This document shows positions 9,325-16,753 of a DNA stretch of 64,000 bases, piece by piece. This stretch comes from Alkalispirillum mobile (GTDB lineage Bacteria; Pseudomonadota; Gammaproteobacteria; Nitrococcales; Halorhodospiraceae), in the NCBI RefSeq assembly GCF_003664325.1, contig NZ_RCDA01000004.1:62001-126000 (forward strand), in the 5' to 3' direction. The position numbers and the translations under genes were made by a program. Every line of letters starts with the position of its first letter. Position 1 is the stretch's first letter. The notes beneath the pieces were generated by a model. That model saw nothing but the letters and a program-made list of their open reading frames with translations, did no database searches and had not been told where the DNA came from.

Positions 9325-9924
9325 TCAGCCGTAGCGTGTGCCGCGCTCGCGCAGCGGGCTGGTTCGTGGGAAGTGGGCGCGCAGGAATTCCATCTGGTCG
9401 GCCAGGATGCGCCGGCCCTGAAGGTAGACGTATTCGGCATGGGTGGGGGTGAAGGGCACCGCCAGCAGCTCCATGCCAGCCTCCTCCGGCGTTCGGGCCC
9501 CCTTGTGGTTGTTGCACCGCTTACAGGCGGTGACCAAGTTGTTCCAGTGATCGGCGCCGCCCTGGGCAACGGGGGTGACGTGGTCGCGGGAGAGTAAACG
9601 GTCAGGGAAGCGGTCGCCGCAGTAGAGGCAGAAGTGGTCGTCGCGGCGGAAGAGGGTCTGATTGTTAAGCGGGGGAATGTAGCCGGGGCGTCCTTTGAAG
9701 CGAGCCTGCCTTGCGCCTTCCGTGGCCACTATGCTGTGCAAGTCCAGGTGACTCCTTAGCCCCGTTCGGGCATTGAAGCCGCCCCAGATCCGGTACAACC
9801 TGCGCCCTACCGAGTACACCACCTGTTCCAGGTAGTAGAGCCGTGCCGCTTCCTGGTAGTCGACCCACTCCAGCGGCATGCCGGATACATCGGTGCGCAG
9901 TATGCGGTGCGCCAGTAAGTTCAC
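9325..9924 (-). CDS. HNH endonuclease family protein
   Basis: A 199-residue protein with a C-terminal zinc-stabilised HNH (McrA-like) fold. Visible elements are Cys99-Leu-Tyr-Cys102, the Asp114-His115 pair in LSRDHVTPVAQGG, WNNL at 127-130, and Cys134-Lys-Arg-Cys137-Asn. The GTG start has GGAGG at good spacing (GGAGGGGCTGGC-GTG). Such stand-alone proteins are chromosomally conserved in many proteobacteria and usually have no known target. No methyltransferase or other restriction component is adjacent, so a restriction role is not supported here. Confidence 0.85.
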   Translation of the reverse strand: MNLLAHRILRTDVSGMPLEWVDYQEAARLYYLEQVVYSVGRRLYRIWGGFNARTGLRSHLDLHSIVATEGARQARFKGRPGYIPPLNNQTLFRRDDHFCLYCGDRFPDRLLSRDHVTPVAQGGADHWNNLVTACKRCNNHKGARTPEEAGMELLAVPFTPTHAEYVYLQGRRILADQMEFLRAHFPRTSPLRERGTRYG

Positions 9925-10362
9925 GCCAGCCCCTCCAGTTACAGGCTTGAGCGTCGTATCCTGGCCCCTTTATTGCAGAAATCGACACCGGGATCAAGAT
10001 TTTTACGGCCTGCCACGACGCCTTTTGCATGCTGCCGGCCGGCTGTTTCAGCCTGATGAAGCCCTTCGGGCGTGCAATCGGTCACGCGTCTGCTAATATG
10101 GCTGACTCACGTAACTCATGTATAGGACCTGGCCTGTAACGAGGTCAGGGTGCGGCAATGTGTCGCGGTCCGCGGTGGCGGCCAAGGTTCACATGAAAAA
10201 GCCTTTCCGCTAGCATTCGTCGGTTCCGCATGCCACATTGCAGTGGCAGGCTTCGCTGGCAAGAGTTAAAACCATCGGTACGCCGACGATTAATTGTCGG
10301 CAAAACCAAACTCTTAGAACCAGAACCCCGCGCAGTGGCGCGGAACCAATGGGAGCAAAACC
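9925..10362. other. 438-nt intergenic region upstream of the transhydrogenase operon
   Basis: No open frame with coding character was found. It contains a hairpin TGCCAC-ATTGCA-GTGGCA (10231-10248) and a near-perfect 20-bp palindrome (10282-10301). A run of A-rich sequence precedes the pntAA ribosome-binding site GGGAGCAAAACC. Together these suggest a long structured or regulated leader. Candidate -10-like words (TAATAT near 10095) lack a convincing -35 box. Confidence 0.5.
10282..10301. promoter_or_regulatory. 20-bp palindrome, possible operator for pntAA-AB-B
   Basis: GCCGACGATTAATTGTCGGC is symmetric except for one base pair. It lies about 60 bp before the pntAA start codon. Its size fits a dimeric repressor or activator site, but it could also form a short hairpin in the leader. 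No cognate regulator gene is adjacent. Confidence 0.45.
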
Positions 10363-11496
10363 ATGGCAGTAAAAGTAGCCGTGCCTAAGGAGACCCGTCC
10401 GGGTGAGCGGCGCGTGGCCCTCGCACCGGCGGCACTACGGCAGTTCGAGAAACTTGGGGTAGAGCTCCTCCTGCAGAAAGGAGCTGGTCTCGAGAGCGGC
10501 TTTGATGACGCGGACTACAAGAACGTCAAGATCGTGGACTCCGAAGAGGAGCTCCTGGGTCAGGCGGATGTGGTCATGAAGGTACAGCCGCCCACCGAGA
10601 AGGAGGTGGGCATGATGCGCGAGGGCGCCGTGCTGTTGGGCTACCTGGCTCCGCACGAGGGCGACAGCCGCATCAAAGCGCTGTGCAAACGCAATGTCAC
10701 CAGCCTGTCCATGGAGCTGGTGCCCCGTATTTCCCGCGCCCAGGCCATTGACGCCCTCTCGTCCCAGGGCGCGATCTCGGGCTACAAGGCGGTACTGATC
10801 GCCGCCGAGCGCAGCCCGCGCTTCTTCCCCATGCTGACCACCGCGGCCGGCACTATCCGTCCGTCCAAGGTGCTGGTGATCGGTGCCGGTGTGGCTGGCC
10901 TGCAGGCCATCGCCACCGCCCGCCGTCTCGGCGCGCAGGTGGAGGCTTACGACGTGCGCTCTGCCACCGCCGAGCAGGTGGAGTCGCTGGGGGCGAAGTT
11001 CGTTGACACCGGGGTGAAGGCCGAGGGTGAAGGGGGCTACGCCCGCGAGCTCACGGCGGAAGAGAAGAAAAAGCAGGCCGAGGTGCTGAATGATCACATC
11101 GCGGCCTCCCACGTGGTGATCACCACGGCGGCGATTCCCGGACGCCCCGCGCCGAAGATCATCGACAAGGCAACCGTGGAGCGCATGGGTCGCGGTTCGG
11201 TGATCGTCGACCTGGCGGCGGAGACCGGCGGCAACTGCGAACTGACCGAGGCCGGCAAGGATGTGGACCACAACGGCGTCGTGGTGGTTGGGCCCACCAA
11301 CGTGCCCGCCTCTGTGGCGGTCCACGCCAGTGAGATGTACTCGCGCAACCTCTACAACCTGCTGACCCTGCTGATTCAGGAGGGTGAGCTGCACCTCAAC
11401 TGGGATGACGAGGTCATTGCCGACAGCTGCCTGACCCACGGTGGCGAGGTCAAGCATGATCCCACCCGGGCGCGTCTGGAAGGAGATAAGTCATGA
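10363..11496 (+). CDS. pntAA: NAD(P) transhydrogenase subunit alpha part 1 (domain I, NAD-binding)
   Basis: A 377-residue soluble domain I of the proton-translocating nicotinamide nucleotide transhydrogenase, which passes hydride between NADH and NADP. The N-terminus KVAVPKETRPGERRVALAP is the alanine-dehydrogenase/PNT fold. The NAD-binding Rossmann motif VLVIGAGVAGLQA lies around residues 170-182, followed by EAYDVRS, whose Asp binds the NAD ribose. The protein stops where the split-subunit type does, so the membrane helices are encoded by the next gene, with which it shares an ATGA overlap. This three-gene layout is that of Rhodospirillum rubrum rather than the two-gene E. coli form. Confidence 0.96.
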   Translation: MAVKVAVPKETRPGERRVALAPAALRQFEKLGVELLLQKGAGLESGFDDADYKNVKIVDSEEELLGQADVVMKVQPPTEKEVGMMREGAVLLGYLAPHEGDSRIKALCKRNVTSLSMELVPRISRAQAIDALSSQGAISGYKAVLIAAERSPRFFPMLTTAAGTIRPSKVLVIGAGVAGLQAIATARRLGAQVEAYDVRSATAEQVESLGAKFVDTGVKAEGEGGYARELTAEEKKKQAEVLNDHIAASHVVITTAAIPGRPAPKIIDKATVERMGRGSVIVDLAAETGGNCELTEAGKDVDHNGVVVVGPTNVPASVAVHASEMYSRNLYNLLTLLIQEGELHLNWDDEVIADSCLTHGGEVKHDPTRARLEGDKS

Positions 11497-11807
11497 TCGA
11501 AGGTATGACGGGCGTTATCGCCATCTACGTCTTCATGCTCTCGGCGGTGGCCGGCTACGAGGTCATCGCACGGGTGCCGGTCATCCTGCACACCCCGCTC
11601 ATGTCGGGTTCCAACTTCGTGCACGGCATCGTCGTCGTGGGCGCCATGGCGGCCCTGGGCATGGCCCAGACGCCGCTGGAGCAGGCGCTGGGCTTCCTGG
11701 CCGTGCTGCTGGGTGCCGGTAACGCCGTCGGCGGTTACGTGGTGACCGAACGCATGCTGGAAATGTTCAAGTCCAGCGACAAGGACAAGAAGCAGGGAGC
11801 CAAGTAA
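11493..11807 (+). CDS. pntAB: NAD(P) transhydrogenase subunit alpha part 2 (membrane domain)
   Basis: A 104-residue membrane subunit supplying the first helices of transhydrogenase domain II. Hydrophobic stretches cover IAIYVFMLSAVAGYEVI, FVHGIVVVGAMAALGMA and LGFLAVLLGAGNAVGGYVV. The tail KSSDKDKKQGAK is charged and cytoplasmic. Its ATG overlaps the pntAA stop and its own stop abuts pntB directly, so all three are co-translated. Length matches the family. Confidence 0.94.
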   Translation: MIEGMTGVIAIYVFMLSAVAGYEVIARVPVILHTPLMSGSNFVHGIVVVGAMAALGMAQTPLEQALGFLAVLLGAGNAVGGYVVTERMLEMFKSSDKDKKQGAK

Positions 11808-13286
11808 ATGTCTCTCGTGATTCAGTTCAGTTATTTCGCAGCGGCGCTGCTCTTCATCCTCGGGCTGAAGGGCATGGCCTCCCCCCTGACGGCCCGCAAG
11901 GGTATCGTCTGGGCCGGGGTGGGCATGGTGATCGCCACCGTGGCCACCTTCTTCGAACCGGTCATCGTGGGCACCACCAACTACGTGCTCATCATTCTGG
12001 CCATCGCCATTGGTAGTGCCTTCGCCTACGTCACCGCCAAGAAGGTGGAGATGACCGAGATGCCGCAGATGGTGGCCATCTACAACGGCCTGGGTGGCGG
12101 TTCCGCCGGCCTCATCGCCGCGGTCTCCTTGGTCAAGGCGCAACGTGAGCTGCACACGGTGGCCGTCGACGAGGCCTCCACGGTGGCGGCCAGCCACAAC
12201 CTGCCCCTGGACGCCGCGTTGCGGCTGATAGATGGCGGCAGCATCGGTGGCTGGTTGGGCGCCGATGTGGCCATCCTCGCCCTGCTGGGTGCGGTGATCG
12301 GTACCGTCGCCTTCTCCGGCTCGGTGATCGCCTGGGCCAAGCTGGACGGCCGCATGAAGCGGAACAAGCTGGTGGGTGGCCACCAGTACGTCAACATCCT
12401 GCTGGCCGCGGCCACTGTGCTGCTGGGCATCTGGGTGTTTTTCAGCGGTAGCGGCTTGCCGATCTTCCTGTTCTTCCTGGCTGCCTTCCTTTTGGGCATG
12501 TTCATCACCACCCCCATCGGCGGGGCGGACATGCCGGTGGTCATCTCCCTGCTCAACGCCCTGACCGGCTTGGCGGTCGGCTTCAAGGGTTACGTGCTGG
12601 GTAACCCGGCGCTGATCATCGCCGGTATCGTGGTGGGCGCCGCGGGTATGCTGCTGACCCACCTGATGGCCAAGGCGATGAACCGCCCGATCAGCAACGT
12701 GCTGTTCAGCGGCTTCGGCGCGGCCCCGGATGCCGGCGGCGACGGCCCCGAAGGCGAGATGAAGGAAGTGGGTCCGGACGATGCGGCCTACATGATGGGC
12801 TTTGCCGAGAAGGTCATCATCGTGCCGGGTTACGGCATGGCCGTGGCCCAGGCCCAGCACAAGGTCTGGGAGATGGTCGAGCTGCTCGAGGAGCAGGGTG
12901 TGGAGGTGAAGTTCGCCATCCACCCGGTGGCCGGCCGGATGCCGGGTCACATGAACGTGCTGCTGGCCGAGGCCGGGGTGCCCTACGACAAGATCTTCGA
13001 CATGGAGGAGATCAACGCCGAGTTCGCCACCACCGACGTGGTCCTGGTCATCGGCGCCAACGACGTGGTCAACCCCGCTGCCAAGACCGACGAGAGCAGC
13101 CCGATCTACGGCATGCCGATCCTGGACGTGGACGAGGCCGACAACGTGCTGATCGTCAAGCGTGGCCGTGGCGCCGGCTTCTCCGGTGTCGAGAACCACC
13201 TGTTCTTCGACGAGAAGACCCGCATGGTCTTCGGCGACGCGCAGAAGGTGGTCAACGGCATGATCCAGACCGTCAAGACGCTGTAA
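11808..13286 (+). CDS. pntB: NAD(P) transhydrogenase subunit beta
   Basis: A 492-residue subunit. The N-terminal ~260 residues are membrane helices that complete the proton channel. The soluble C-terminal domain III binds NADP(H), with VIIVPGYGMAVAQAQ as its glycine-rich nucleotide motif and RGRGAGFSGVEN near the end for the NADP phosphate. The start codon follows the pntAB stop with no gap. A rho-independent terminator lies 29 nt downstream, closing the operon. The complex probably makes NADPH at the expense of proton motive force. Confidence 0.96.
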   Translation: MSLVIQFSYFAAALLFILGLKGMASPLTARKGIVWAGVGMVIATVATFFEPVIVGTTNYVLIILAIAIGSAFAYVTAKKVEMTEMPQMVAIYNGLGGGSAGLIAAVSLVKAQRELHTVAVDEASTVAASHNLPLDAALRLIDGGSIGGWLGADVAILALLGAVIGTVAFSGSVIAWAKLDGRMKRNKLVGGHQYVNILLAAATVLLGIWVFFSGSGLPIFLFFLAAFLLGMFITTPIGGADMPVVISLLNALTGLAVGFKGYVLGNPALIIAGIVVGAAGMLLTHLMAKAMNRPISNVLFSGFGAAPDAGGDGPEGEMKEVGPDDAAYMMGFAEKVIIVPGYGMAVAQAQHKVWEMVELLEEQGVEVKFAIHPVAGRMPGHMNVLLAEAGVPYDKIFDMEEINAEFATTDVVLVIGANDVVNPAAKTDESSPIYGMPILDVDEADNVLIVKRGRGAGFSGVENHLFFDEKTRMVFGDAQKVVNGMIQTVKTL

Positions 13287-13314
13287 CTCGTCCCGCCCGT
13301 ACCCGGGCCAAGGC

Positions 13315-13348
13315 AGGGGTCGTCTCCGCGAGGGGGCGGCCCCTTTTT
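13315..13348 (+). terminator. Rho-independent terminator after pntB
   Basis: AGGGGTCG pairs with CGGCCCCT (one G-U) around a 14-nt loop, followed by TTTTTC. It lies 29 nt past the pntB stop. Confidence 0.8.
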
Positions 13349-13429
13349 CATGGGGGTGCCGGCGCCGCGGGTCGGCCCGACGCCCGTTACAATGGGGGCA
13401 ATCGAGGGTGCCGCCTGATGGGCACGAAC

Positions 13430-13457
13430 CGAGCTATCCGTCGCGAGCTATCCGTCG
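13430..13457 (+). repeat. Tandem 14-bp duplication at the omega-RNA 5' edge
   Basis: CGAGCTATCCGTCG occurs twice with no spacer. It ends 10 nt before the first base-paired stem of the omega-RNA scaffold. In IscB loci this is where the RNA guide is encoded, so the duplication may record repeated insertion, slippage or guide change. Confidence 0.85.
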
Positions 13458-13460
13458 AAG

Positions 13461-13751
13461 GAGTCCCGGTCAACTACCCCGGCCTGAAGGCCGGAGCTTG
13501 TGAAGGCAAGCTCGGTTGACCAGGGAGAGCGGTAACCAATCCGCTACGTCAACAACAGGTCGTCAAGACCCACTCCGGGATGCTTCCTCAGTCCCGGACA
13601 CTGGAAGGTCTGGATCATGTTGGCGAAAGGTAAAGCGCCGAAGGTCTGGATCGCCGCAGAGGCGGGAGCCGGTTCGTGACATTCCCGAGGGGAGACGGGG
13701 CGCAAGCCCCGCGTGACAAGGCCCGTAAGGGCAGCGAACAGGAGGTATGGC
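13461..13751 (+). ncRNA. Predicted omega-RNA of the IscB locus
   Basis: This ~290-nt stretch immediately before iscB has no coding sense but is packed with complementary stems. GGTCAAC (13468-13474) pairs with GTTGACC (13515-13521) and encloses hairpins CCGGCC-TGAA-GGCCGG and AGCTTG-TGAAGG-CAAGCT. Downstream stems are AGCGG/CCGCT (13528-13545), AGACC/GGTCT (13566-13611) enclosing TCCGGGA/TCCCGGA, CGGGGC-GCAA-GCCCCG (13696-13711) and GCCC-GTAA-GGGC (13721-13732). IscB proteins are known to use an RNA encoded upstream of the gene, with the guide at its 5' end. The guide would therefore be the ~16 nt ending near 13461-13467. The exact ends are estimates. Confidence 0.8.
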
Positions 13752-15104
13752 ATGGCCGTACTGGTGCTGGACAAACGAAAGCGACCGCTGATGCCGTGTT
13801 CGGAAAAGCGGGCCAGGTTGTTGCTCGACCGTGGCCGGGCGGTGGTGGTGCGGGTTCACCCGTTCACAATCCGTCTCAAGGATCGGGTGGGCGGTGACAC
13901 CCAGCCGACGCGCATCAAGATTGACCCCGGCAGCCGGATCACGGGCATGGCGCTGGTGCGGGAAGGGGCTGACGGTACCGAACACGTCCTCTGGCTGGGT
14001 GAGATTGCCCACCGGGGGCACGCCATTCGAGACCGGCTGGCGCAGCGTCGGGCGTTTCGTCGGCGGCGTCGAAGCCAGTTGCGTCACCGCGCCCCCCGCT
14101 TCGACAACCGGACCCGGCCAGCCGGGTGGCTGGCGCCGAGCCTGCAACATCGCCTTGGTACCACCATAGCGTGGGTGAAACGGCTGCGGCGCTGGGCGCC
14201 GGTCACGGCGGTCAGCCAGGAATTAGTGCGTTTTGATACGCAGAAGATGGAAAACCCAGGGGTCAGCGGCGTGGAGTACCAACAGGGCACCCTTCAGGGT
14301 TTTGAGGTCAGGGAATATCTGCTGCACCGCCACCAGCACCAATGCGCCTACTGCGCCGGGCGATCGGGGGACCCGGTGCTGGAAGTCGAGCATGTACATC
14401 CTCGCCGCCGTGGCGGAAGTGATCGGGTGGGCAACCTCGTGATCGCCTGTCGCTGCTGCAACCAGGCCAAAGGCAACCGCACGGCCGGCGAATGGGCCGA
14501 GGCGCTGGGTCAGCGCTCAATGCTGGATCGAACCCGTAAGGCGAACGCCGAGCGGATCGAAGCTGGCAAGCGCCCGAGCCTTCGGGATGCCTCGGCAGTG
14601 AACAGCACCCGATGGGCGCTGTTCCATGCCCTCAAGGCCACGGGCCTGCCGGTGGCGGCTGGAACCGGCGGGCGGACCAAGTGGAACCGCCAGCGTCTGG
14701 GTATCCCGAAGGGCCATGCACTCGATGCCGCCTGCGTCGGCACAGTGGAATCTGTCGTGGGATGGAATTGCCCCGTACTGGCGATCAAGGCATCGGGGCG
14801 CGGCAGTTACCAGCGCACTCGCCTCGACCGGTACGGGTTCCCCCGTGGGCACCTGATGCGAGCCAAGCAGGTCCGTGGTTTCCAGACCGGCGATCATGTC
14901 CGGGCGGTGGTGCCGACCGGGCGGAAGGTCGGCACGCACACGGGACGCTTGGCCGTCCGGGTCAGCGGCAGCTTCAACATCCAGACGCCAAAAGGCGTCG
15001 TGCAAGGCATCAGCCACCGCCATTGCGTGCTCACGCAGCGGGCCGATGGCTATGGCTACACCGCAAAACCCAAACCAATGGAGGAACGGGAACGGGCGGC
15101 GTGA
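13752..15104 (+). CDS. iscB: RNA-guided nuclease IscB
   Basis: A 450-residue IscB, the OMEGA-family relative of Cas9. The N-terminal PLMP motif is at residues 12-15 (RPLMPCSEKRARLLL). RuvC-I Asp58 lies in IKIDPGS, and the arginine-rich bridge helix AFRRRRRSQLRHR spans 101-113. RuvC-II Glu157 is in SQELVRFD. The inserted HNH domain runs ~198-245 with CAYC, E213-H214-V-H216 and CRCCNQAKGN. RuvC-III carries His322 and Asp325 in GHALDAACVG. The C-terminal ~100 residues should hold the TAM-reading region. All catalytic positions appear intact. The start at 13752 follows GGAGG; a frame extension upstream to 13713 would overlap the RNA. Confidence 0.93.
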   Translation: MAVLVLDKRKRPLMPCSEKRARLLLDRGRAVVVRVHPFTIRLKDRVGGDTQPTRIKIDPGSRITGMALVREGADGTEHVLWLGEIAHRGHAIRDRLAQRRAFRRRRRSQLRHRAPRFDNRTRPAGWLAPSLQHRLGTTIAWVKRLRRWAPVTAVSQELVRFDTQKMENPGVSGVEYQQGTLQGFEVREYLLHRHQHQCAYCAGRSGDPVLEVEHVHPRRRGGSDRVGNLVIACRCCNQAKGNRTAGEWAEALGQRSMLDRTRKANAERIEAGKRPSLRDASAVNSTRWALFHALKATGLPVAAGTGGRTKWNRQRLGIPKGHALDAACVGTVESVVGWNCPVLAIKASGRGSYQRTRLDRYGFPRGHLMRAKQVRGFQTGDHVRAVVPTGRKVGTHTGRLAVRVSGSFNIQTPKGVVQGISHRHCVLTQRADGYGYTAKPKPMEERERAA

Positions 15105-15131
15105 TCGTGCTCCGCACGATGCGCTATCCCT

Positions 15132-15151
15132 CCCCGCCCTGAACGGCGGGG
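15132..15151 (+). repeat. Right-end hairpin of the IscB element
   Basis: CCCCGCC pairs perfectly with GGCGGGG around CTGAAC. It lies 27 nt past the iscB stop and 16 nt before the next start codon. It resembles IS200/IS605 right-end hairpins and may also terminate iscB transcription. Confidence 0.65.
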
Positions 15152-15167
15152 TCTCCCGCGCAAACTG

Positions 15168-15737
15168 ATGAGCCAAGCTGACGATCTATGGGAATTCTCC
15201 ATTCGCTTCTACCGCCAACCCGGGGTGGAGCCCGCCTGCCTGCGCCTGCAGGCCCGCTACGGCCTGTCGGTGAGCCTGCTGCTGGCGGCTATGTGGTTCG
15301 GTCGCGAGGGCTGGGGCCGGCTGGGAGCCACCGAGATGGAGGCCGCCATTCGCCGGGCCCAGGAGTGGGACCGGGAGGTCATCGAGCCGCTGCGCGCCCT
15401 GCGTCGGCATCTGAAGAAGCACCCGCCCCGGGGGCTGGAAGAGTCCACGGAGGCGCTGCGTCGGGACCTGCTGGGACGGGAGCTAGAGGCGGAGCGGATC
15501 GAACAGCGGCTGTTCCTGGCCGACTACCCGCAGGGCATGCCGGTGGACGCGGTGCGCTGGCAGGATGCGGTGGTGAACGCCGCGCTGGTGGTCCGTCGCA
15601 AGTGCCCGCGGCTGGACGAGCACGCCCGTGAGACCCTATGTGAGATCTTTGCGGAGGCCTTTCCGGAGGTGTCGCGGGACGAGTTCGTGGCGCCGATGCG
15701 CCTGGTCTGGCCGGACAACGGTGCGCTGGCCGGCTGA
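15168..15737 (+). CDS. TIGR02444 family protein, unknown function
   Basis: A 189-residue, mainly helical soluble protein of the TIGR02444/DUF2390 family, recognised from the N-terminal LWEFSIRFYRQPGVEPACLRLQ and the following YGLSVSLLLAAMW. Family function is not established. The ATG at 15168 has no Shine-Dalgarno sequence in front of it; instead the right end of the IscB element lies 16 nt upstream. The element therefore seems to have inserted in the gene's leader. The stop is 4 nt from the end of the convergent terB-like gene. Confidence 0.8.
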   Translation: MSQADDLWEFSIRFYRQPGVEPACLRLQARYGLSVSLLLAAMWFGREGWGRLGATEMEAAIRRAQEWDREVIEPLRALRRHLKKHPPRGLEESTEALRRDLLGRELEAERIEQRLFLADYPQGMPVDAVRWQDAVVNAALVVRRKCPRLDEHARETLCEIFAEAFPEVSRDEFVAPMRLVWPDNGALAG

Positions 15738-15741
15738 CGGG

Positions 15742-16206
15742 TCAGTCGGGCCGCGGTTGTTGCTCTGCGCGCAGCCGGGCGTTGATGAAGTCGGCGTGCC
15801 GGACGTAGATCAGTTCGGCGACCCGGCGGACCAGGTGCTCCTCGTCGTGGTGCAGGCGGGCGTCGGCCAGCGCCACCTGCCACAGGTATTCGATCAGCCG
15901 TACCCGCTGGCCGTAGTCGAAGTGGTCCTTGATCAGCGACGTGAACTGGAAGTAGTCCATGGCCTCGGCCAGCTCGGCGTCGGCCAGCGCGATCAGGTCG
16001 CGGCTTTCCTCTGCAGTCAGGTCCAGCTTATCGCGCACTGCCCGCTCGGCCGCCTCGCGCTGTACCGGCTGCAGCCCCCCATCCATCCGGGCCATTTCCA
16101 GTAGCAGGGCGGCGGCGGCCAGGTGTACGGCGTGCTCATCCGGGTTCTCCGGCGCGGCGGCCGGCGCGATGTGACCATTGAAGTAGCGCTTGATCGCCTC
16201 GAGCAT
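15742..16206 (-). CDS. TerB-like domain protein
   Basis: A 154-residue helical protein of the TerB/tellurite-resistance superfamily. Visible family features are LAAAALLLEMARMDGGLQPVQREAAERAV near the N-terminus, then TAEESRDLIALADAELAEA and the acidic, His-containing ALADARLHHDEEHLVRRVAELIYV. The paired acidic motifs resemble the metal-binding sites of TerB. Stand-alone versions are widespread and mostly uncharacterised. No other ter genes are present, so tellurite resistance should not be assumed. Confidence 0.8.
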   Translation of the reverse strand: MLEAIKRYFNGHIAPAAAPENPDEHAVHLAAAALLLEMARMDGGLQPVQREAAERAVRDKLDLTAEESRDLIALADAELAEAMDYFQFTSLIKDHFDYGQRVRLIEYLWQVALADARLHHDEEHLVRRVAELIYVRHADFINARLRAEQQPRPD

Positions 16207-16246
16207 GGCGCCTCCGGACGGGTGGATCTATCAGTGAGACCGGGAA

Positions 16247-16753
16247 TCAGCGGCGGCGTTCAGCGTCCGCGTCCTCCACCGGCGGCGTCTGGCCGTGGGC
16301 CAGGACCTTCTCCGCCCAGTCGATGACCCGGCAGACGCGGGGGGCGGCCAGTGCCCGCGCTTTCTCCAGCGGTAGCCAGCGGTACTCGTGGTGTTCCGGG
16401 CGACCCAGTTCCGGGTTGATGCCCAGGACCACCCGCTTGGTTTCGGTGACGGCGATGTAGTAGCGCGCCACCTTGCCTCGGGCGTAGGGGCCGGTCTCGG
16501 TGAAGCCCAGGCCCCAGGCGAAGTCCAGGGTGGTGATGCCGGTCTCCTCCTCCACCTCGCGCAGGGCGCCCTCGAAGGGGGTCTCTCCCGACTCCACCTT
16601 GCCCTTCGGGAAGTCCCAGTACTGCCAGGCGCGCAGCATGAGCGCCCGCCAGGCACCGTGCTCCCGGCGGAGCACGATGACGCCGGCGGAGAGGGTGCGG
16701 ACCCGGGGCTTCCTAGCCCTGGGTGAGGCTGGACGCCTCCGCCTGCTGCTCAT
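16247..16753 (-). CDS. Nudix hydrolase
   Basis: A 168-residue hydrolase of nucleoside-diphosphate-linked substrates. The Nudix box GX5EX7REUXEEXGU is complete at residues 51-73 (Gly51, Glu57, Arg65-Glu66, Glu69-Glu70, Gly72). The preceding [14 protein letters not shown] and later [12 protein letters not shown] resemble the diadenosine-tetraphosphate/bis(nucleosyl) group, but the substrate is uncertain. Its 5' end overlaps the 3' end of hemE by 41 nt, so the annotated start may be slightly long; an internal start would still keep the box. Confidence 0.85.
   Translation of the reverse strand: MSSRRRRPASPRARKPRVRTLSAGVIVLRREHGAWRALMLRAWQYWDFPKGKVESGETPFEGALREVEEETGITTLDFAWGLGFTETGPYARGKVARYYIAVTETKRVVLGINPELGRPEHHEYRWLPLEKARALAAPRVCRVIDWAEKVLAHGQTPPVEDADAERRR

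Larger units (their letters stand above)
13458..15155 (+). mobile_element. IscB element, IS200/IS605-like ends, no TnpA
   Basis: The locus consists of the structured left region/omega-RNA, iscB, and a right-end hairpin (15132-15151) with a CTGAA-containing loop like that of the left hairpin at 13479-13494. Subterminal hairpins of this sort are characteristic of IS200/IS605 elements mobilised by Y1 transposases. No tnpA is present within it, so it would be non-autonomous or domesticated. Boundaries are approximate because such elements make no target-site duplication. Confidence 0.65.

Noticed and set aside
9325-9924. HNH protein as part of a restriction or defence system
   Set aside because: No methyltransferase, specificity or other defence genes adjoin it. 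It is flanked by housekeeping genes.
15742-16206. Tellurite resistance locus
   Set aside because: Only a single TerB-like gene is present, without terC, terD or terZABCDE partners.
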